From Streptomyces sp. cg36 (GTDB lineage Bacteria > Actinomycetota > Actinomycetes > Streptomycetales > Streptomycetaceae), in contig NZ_CP163520.1 of NCBI RefSeq assembly GCF_041080675.1, positions 4,278,001 through 4,342,000 on the forward strand: a stretch of 64,000 bases of DNA. Direction: 5' to 3'. Positions within the stretch are counted from its first letter, which is position 1, and each line of letters opens with the position of its first letter. Positions 60,274-64,000 of the stretch are shown piece by piece. Under the pieces are notes generated by a model that searched no databases, was not told the origin of the DNA, and worked only from the letters and a program-made list of their open reading frames with translations. The translations under genes were made by a program, and so were the position numbers.

Positions 60274-60533
60274 CGTTCCGGTCCTTCCCTCCCCCCGAGG
60301 GCGCCGCGGAACGCTGAACTGCGTGCCGCCAGTCCGGGACCCTAGCGTCAGTGGGCGGGGGAGCGGAATGGCGATCGGTGACTGTTCGGCAAATGGCTCA
60401 TGGCATATGCCACATGCCGCACTTGTCCGGGCGGGGGCGAGTGGGATGTGTCACGCGGCCCGGCCCGGCGGCCCGTCCGCCGGGCAGCCCCTCACCCGCC
60501 CGGCCCGCGGGCCCCGGCCGTACCCCTCACCCC
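60274..60533. other. 260-bp gap between phosphatase start and NlpC/P60 stop
   Basis: No gene seen. It contains the perfect palindrome TGGCATATGCCA (60401-60412) inside a CATG-rich stretch (60395-60420) about 130 nt upstream of the phosphatase start, a possible regulator site. Confidence 0.5.
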
Positions 60534-61610
60534 TTACTTGTCCGGCCGGACGACGCCCAGGATCGGCATGGTTCCCGCGCCCGTGATCGTCACGTTGCGG
60601 CCCGGCCGGGGGGCGTGCACGATCGCGCCGTCGCCGATGTACATCCCGACGTGCGTGGCGTCCGCGAAGTAGATGATGAGGTCGCCCGGCCGCATGTCCT
60701 TGACGGCGATGTGCGGCAGTTGGGCCCACTGCTCCTGCGAGGTGCGCGGGATGCCGTGGCCGGCCGCCAGCCACGCCTGCGAGGTCAGGCCCGAGCAGTC
60801 GAAGGTGCCCGGCCCCTCCGCACCCCACTCGTACGGCTTGCCGATCTGGTCGGTGGCGAACTTGACCGCCTTGCGGCCCTGCTCGCTCGCCTTGCCGTTG
60901 ATCTCCTTCAGTATCCCCGAACTGAGCCAGTCCGCCTGCGACTTGTACTGCGCCTGGCGCTCCAGCTCGGTCAGCCGCTCGCGCTCCTTGGCCTCCAGCT
61001 GGGACTCGATCTTCTCGGCGGCGGCGATCTTGCCGGTGATCTCCTTCTTGGCCGTCTCCTTCTTGACCCGGTTCGCCTCCAGTTTCTGCCACTGGGCGGA
61101 GGCGTCCTTCGAGTACTGCGCCAAGTCCTGCTGCGTGCGGTTCAGTTCGGCCAGCAGGCCCTCGGTGGCCTGCTGGCCCTGGCGCAGCCGGTCGGCGCCG
61201 TCCAGGAAGTCGTCCGGGTTGCCGCTGAGCATCAGCTGGGCGCCGAGGGGGAGCCCGCCCGTGCGGTACTGGAGCCGGGCGGCGGCGCCCGCCTGGTCCT
61301 TGAGCTGCTTGATGCGCTCCTCGCCCTTGACGATGGCCTGGGCGATCTTCACGATCTCGGCGGACTGGAGCTTGGTCTGCTCCTGGGCCTGGTTGTACGC
61401 CTCGGTCGCTATGGCCGCCTGCCGGTAGAGCTCGTCTATCTCCTTGCGCACGTCCTCAAGGCCCTTGGACGTGACGGGAGGCGCCGGGGGCGCGGTCGAC
61501 GTGGTCGGGTCCGGCTTCGGATTCGGCGCGGCGAACGCCGTGGCCGGCATCGCGAGCACGGTCAGGGCGCACACCACGGTGATCGCGGTGGCCAAGCGGC
61601 GCGGCTGCAC
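60534..61610 (-). CDS. Secreted NlpC/P60 peptidoglycan endopeptidase
   Basis: 358 aa. Signal peptide (residues ~5-30, RLATAITVVCALTVLAMPATAFA), a coiled-coil segment (~55-225) and the NlpC/P60 domain (~235-358) with FDCSGLTSQAW (catalytic Cys), THVGMYIGDG and AIVHAPRPG (His residues). This RipA-type layout cuts D-glutamyl-diaminopimelate bonds in cell-wall remodelling; the coiled coil probably keeps it inactive until bound by an activator. GTG 61610 has GGGGGAGA upstream. No c-di-AMP riboswitch was recognised. Confidence 0.93.
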   Translation of the reverse strand: MQPRRLATAITVVCALTVLAMPATAFAAPNPKPDPTTSTAPPAPPVTSKGLEDVRKEIDELYRQAAIATEAYNQAQEQTKLQSAEIVKIAQAIVKGEERIKQLKDQAGAAARLQYRTGGLPLGAQLMLSGNPDDFLDGADRLRQGQQATEGLLAELNRTQQDLAQYSKDASAQWQKLEANRVKKETAKKEITGKIAAAEKIESQLEAKERERLTELERQAQYKSQADWLSSGILKEINGKASEQGRKAVKFATDQIGKPYEWGAEGPGTFDCSGLTSQAWLAAGHGIPRTSQEQWAQLPHIAVKDMRPGDLIIYFADATHVGMYIGDGAIVHAPRPGRNVTITGAGTMPILGVVRPDK

Positions 61611-61650
61611 TAAGTCTCCCCCTCCGGACAACCGGACAACACCAGGCAAT

Positions 61651-61669
61651 ACGGTAGGTGATTTACCGT
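61651..61669. promoter_or_regulatory. Inverted repeat upstream of NlpC/P60 gene
   Basis: ACGGTA (61651-61656), 7-nt loop, TACCGT (61664-61669), 41 nt upstream of the GTG start in the least GC-rich part of the 319-bp upstream region. GTAAC and GCAAC motifs 11 nt apart follow at 61672-61687. It could be an operator or 5' UTR hairpin. Confidence 0.45.
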
Positions 61670-61929
61670 CAGTAACATTGTGGCAACGTCGTGATGGTGC
61701 CATGCCGCCCCCCAAAACGACAGAGGCGGACGGGCACCTCACAGGTCACCCCCCGCGTGTGGGACGAACAGGGAAGGCGTCGCGTTCCCCTCGGCCCGGC
61801 CCGTTCCCGGTATTCACCCGTACGTGACCGCCCCGCCCCGCCCCGGCCCCCGGCCCGTACGCCCCGGTCACCGGTCCCGGCACCGGCCCGCAGCCGGCTC
61901 CCCGCCCCGGCCCGTACGCCACCGGCCCC

Positions 61930-62718
61930 TCACCCCCGGGGCGCCAGCGCCCCCCACTCCACCGTGACCTCGCCCTGGCGCCAGCGGCGCGGGCCGTCCG
62001 TCAGGGGCCAGTCCGGCGCCAGGTCCCGCACCGCCCGCATCCAGCGCTGCCGCGCGCCGAGCGAGGCGTACGGCGCCGCCGCGGCCCACGCCCGGTCGAA
62101 GTCGCGCAGGAAGGCGTGCACGGGCTCGCCCGGCACATTGCGGTGGATCAGCGCCTTCGGCAGCCGTTCGGCCAGGTCGGAGGGGCGGTCCAGGGAGCCG
62201 AGGCGGGTCGCGAAGGTCACCGTGCGCGGCCCCGAGCGGTCCAGCGCGACCCAGACGTGCCGCCGCCCGATCTCGTCGCACGTCCCCTCGACCAGCAGTC
62301 CGCCCTCCGCGAGGCGGGCGCACAGCCGCTCCCAGACCGCCGCGACCTCGCCCTCGTCGTACTGGCGCAGCACGTTCGCCGCCCGGATCAGCAGCGGCGG
62401 CCGGGGCAGCGGCACCTCGAAGCCGCCGTGCACGAACGCGAGGCCCTCCCGCTCGTACGGCTTCGCCGCCGCCACCCGGGCCGGCTCGATCTCGATCCCC
62501 ACCACGGAGACGGCGGGCGCGGCGGTGCGCAGCCGGGTGAGCAGCTCGACGGCGGTCCAGGGCGCAGCCCCGTACCCCAGGTCCACCGCGACCGGCGCCT
62601 CGGCGCGGCGCAGCGCGGGCCCGTGCGCGTCGGCGATCCAGCGGTCCATGCGGCGCAGCCGGTTCGGGTTGGTGGTGCCGCGCGTGACGGTGCCGACGGG
62701 TCGCTTGGGTGGAGCCAT
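61930..62718 (-). CDS. SAM-dependent methyltransferase-like protein
   Basis: 262 aa. VAVDLGYGAAPWTAVELLTRL is motif I (a variant of the DxGxG motif) and VVGIEIEPARVAAA motif II; IRAANVLRQYDEGEV is motif IV-like. The family is actinobacterial and often sits beside mshA; substrate unknown. ATG 62718. The 3' region before 61930 is a run of CCGGCCC-rich low-complexity DNA. Divergent from mshA (196-bp gap). Confidence 0.82.
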   Translation of the reverse strand: MAPPKRPVGTVTRGTTNPNRLRRMDRWIADAHGPALRRAEAPVAVDLGYGAAPWTAVELLTRLRTAAPAVSVVGIEIEPARVAAAKPYEREGLAFVHGGFEVPLPRPPLLIRAANVLRQYDEGEVAAVWERLCARLAEGGLLVEGTCDEIGRRHVWVALDRSGPRTVTFATRLGSLDRPSDLAERLPKALIHRNVPGEPVHAFLRDFDRAWAAAAPYASLGARQRWMRAVRDLAPDWPLTDGPRRWRQGEVTVEWGALAPRG

Positions 62719-62914
62719 GCATCGAGGGTAGACGTCGCAGGTGAGAGGGGTCGGTCCGCGCCGGACGGACAAGTTTCGGCAAAAGTGCCGGGAAGCGGAA
62801 ATGAAAGGAAGGGTTCCGGTGGTTACCGGTCATTGAGGGCGCGTACGTGCCCTCCGCCCGCATGCCCCGCCCCACAGCGCCACCCGCCTTGCCCCCGGTC
62901 GAGAGGACGTCGAC

Positions 62915-64000
62915 GTGAGCCAGTACGTGTCCCGGTTCACCGGCACCCTGGCGGGGCCGCCCCGGCTCCGGCTGCCCGGCGGCCACCGCAGGCCGCGCCG
63001 GATCGCGATGCTCAGCGTCCACACCTCCCCGCTGCACCAGCCGGGCACCGGCGACGCGGGCGGCATGAACGTCTACATCGTGGAGCTGGCCAAGCGGCTG
63101 GCCGCGATCAACATCGAGGTCGAGATCTTCACCCGGGCCACCACCGGGGGCCTGGCGCCCACCGTCGAGATGGCGCCCGGCGTGCTCGTCCGGCACGTGG
63201 ACGCGGGCCCGTACGAGGGCCTGGCCAAGGAGGAGCTGCCGGCCCAGCTCTGTGCCTTCACCCACGGCGTGATGCAGGCGTGGGCCGGTCACCGGCCCGG
63301 CCACTACGACCTGGTCCACTCGCACTACTGGCTCTCCGGCCACGTCGGCTGGCTGGCCGCCCAGCGCTGGGGCGTACCGCTGGTGCACGCCATGCACACC
63401 ATGGCCAAGGTCAAGAACGCGGCGCTCGCCGACGGCGACACGCCCGAGCCCGCCGCGCGCGTGATCGGCGAGACGCAGATCGTGGACGCGGCGGACCGGC
63501 TGATCGCCAACACCGCCGAGGAGGCCGACGAGCTCGTCCGCTTCTACGCGGCCGACCCCGGCAAGGTGGCGGTCGTCCACCCCGGGGTGAACCTGGAGCG
63601 GTTCCGCCCCGGCGACGGCCGGGCGGCGGCGCGGGCCCGGCTCGGTCTGCCGCAGGACGCCCTCGTCCCGCTCTTCGCGGGCCGCATCCAGCCGCTGAAG
63701 GCCCCGGACGTCCTGCTGCGGGCGGTGGCGGTGCTGCTCACCGAGAACCCGTCGCTGCGCTCGCGCCTGGTGGTGCCGGTGATAGGCGGGCCGTCGGGCA
63801 GCGGGCTCGCCAAGCCGGAGGGGCTGCACAAGCTGGCGGCCCGGCTCGGCATCTCGGACGTGGTGCGGTTCCACCCGCCGGTGGGCCAGGACCGGCTCGC
63901 GGACTGGTTCCGGGCGGCGTCCGTGCTGGTCATGCCCTCGTACAGCGAGTCCTTCGGGCTGGTGGCGATCGAGGCGCAGGCGGCGGGCACGCCCGTGGTG
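62915..64000 (+). CDS. mshA: D-inositol-3-phosphate glycosyltransferase MshA, 3' truncated by window edge
   Basis: At least 362 aa visible of an expected ~430-450. GT-B fold: N-terminal donor loop [30 protein letters not shown] is diagnostic for Msh[13 protein letters not shown] and [11 protein letters not shown] follow, and the C-terminal half begins with [14 protein letters not shown] and [20 protein letters not shown] (UDP-GlcNAc binding). It makes GlcNAc-inositol phosphate, the first step of mycothiol synthesis. GTG 62915 has GAGAGGA upstream. Confidence 0.96.
   Translation, partial: MSQYVSRFTGTLAGPPRLRLPGGHRRPRRIAMLSVHTSPLHQPGTGDAGGMNVYIVELAKRLAAINIEVEIFTRATTGGLAPTVEMAPGVLVRHVDAGPYEGLAKEELPAQLCAFTHGVMQAWAGHRPGHYDLVHSHYWLSGHVGWLAAQRWGVPLVHAMHTMAKVKNAALADGDTPEPAARVIGETQIVDAADRLIANTAEEADELVRFYAADPGKVAVVHPGVNLERFRPGDGRAAARARLGLPQDALVPLFAGRIQPLKAPDVLLRAVAVLLTENPSLRSRLVVPVIGGPSGSGLAKPEGLHKLAARLGISDVVRFHPPVGQDRLADWFRAASVLVMPSYSESFGLVAIEAQAAGTPVV

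Noticed and set aside
61611..61929. A c-di-AMP (ydaO) riboswitch before the NlpC/P60 gene
   Set aside because: Some actinobacterial cell-wall hydrolase genes have one, but the 5' region here is too short before the start and lacks the conserved blocks.

Overview
The window is a high-GC actinobacterial chromosome segment and almost certainly comes from Streptomyces. It has very strong third-position G/C bias, WblA, Nur, GlnR, RsiG and MshA orthologues, an actinobacterial PonA2-wblA-ArsA-ArsA-RidA block, and a perfect parS site, which points to the core region around the origin. It is mostly vertically inherited housekeeping and developmental DNA, dense on both strands. I see no transposases, prophage or CRISPR array.

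Layout. 1-6.1 kb: 3' end of a class III aminotransferase, a GntR regulator, a large GT2/membrane fusion glycosyltransferase, an unknown protein and a methyltransferase. 6.5-14.3 kb: orphan SLATT protein, ybaB-recR-DUF5063, aspartokinase-ASADH, and a SigE-family sigma factor coupled to a membrane partner. 14.6-25.2 kb: SURF1, S9 peptidase, TatA, LCP ligase, alkaline phosphatase behind PHO-box-like repeats, a perfect parS, a lipoprotein, and a TetR-FAD dehydrogenase-SDR operon. 25.4-28.0 kb: a two-gene nuclease operon, a DUF4041/GIY-YIG protein plus an HNH enzyme with a likely phosphorothioate-sensing domain; this is the most defence-like part of the window. 28.2-37.6 kb: membrane protein, tRNA-Pro(CGG), metallophosphoesterase, YqeY, PonA2-type PBP, wblA, two ArsA-type ATPases, DUF4177, RidA. 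38.0-64 kb: LacI regulator, glnR, hydrolase, MoaD-like, LmeA-like, a Cys leader peptide with thiosulfate sulfurtransferase, nitrobindin-like protein, nur, ygfZ, dtd, rsiG, asparaginase, Eis-like acetyltransferase, oxidoreductase/TetR pair, HelR-type RNA polymerase recycling ATPase, YceI, an XRE-HbhA-DUF2516 cluster (same order as mycobacterial Rv0474-Rv0476), a SpoIIE-type phosphatase, an NlpC/P60 hydrolase, a methyltransferase and the 5' part of mshA.

Two large-scale signals stand out. First, gene order up to RidA (37.59 kb) and from LacI/GlnR onward (38.04 kb) matches, from memory, two distant S. coelicolor regions on opposite sides of oriC and in opposite directions, so 37.59-38.04 kb looks like the junction of an origin-symmetric inversion. 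That junction is filled by a tandem array of a ~60-bp dispersed repeat also found at 6.1, 14.3 and 43.4 kb. Second, several genes (tatA, yqeY, asd, the DUF2516 gene) are followed by degenerate tandem arrays whose unit resembles the gene's own 3' end; the tatA array has an exact 32-nt period. Many genes also carry a TANNNT -10 hexamer 6-7 nt before the start codon and no Shine-Dalgarno, which suggests leaderless transcripts.

Functionally the window mixes development (wblA, rsiG, SLATT and sigma modules), nitrogen and metal regulation (glnR, nur), thiol and sulfur chemistry (mshA, sulfurtransferase, DUF1416), lysine/threonine precursor synthesis (ask-asd), envelope synthesis (PBP, LCP, NlpC/P60, LmeA-like) and a small putative anti-invader nuclease pair.
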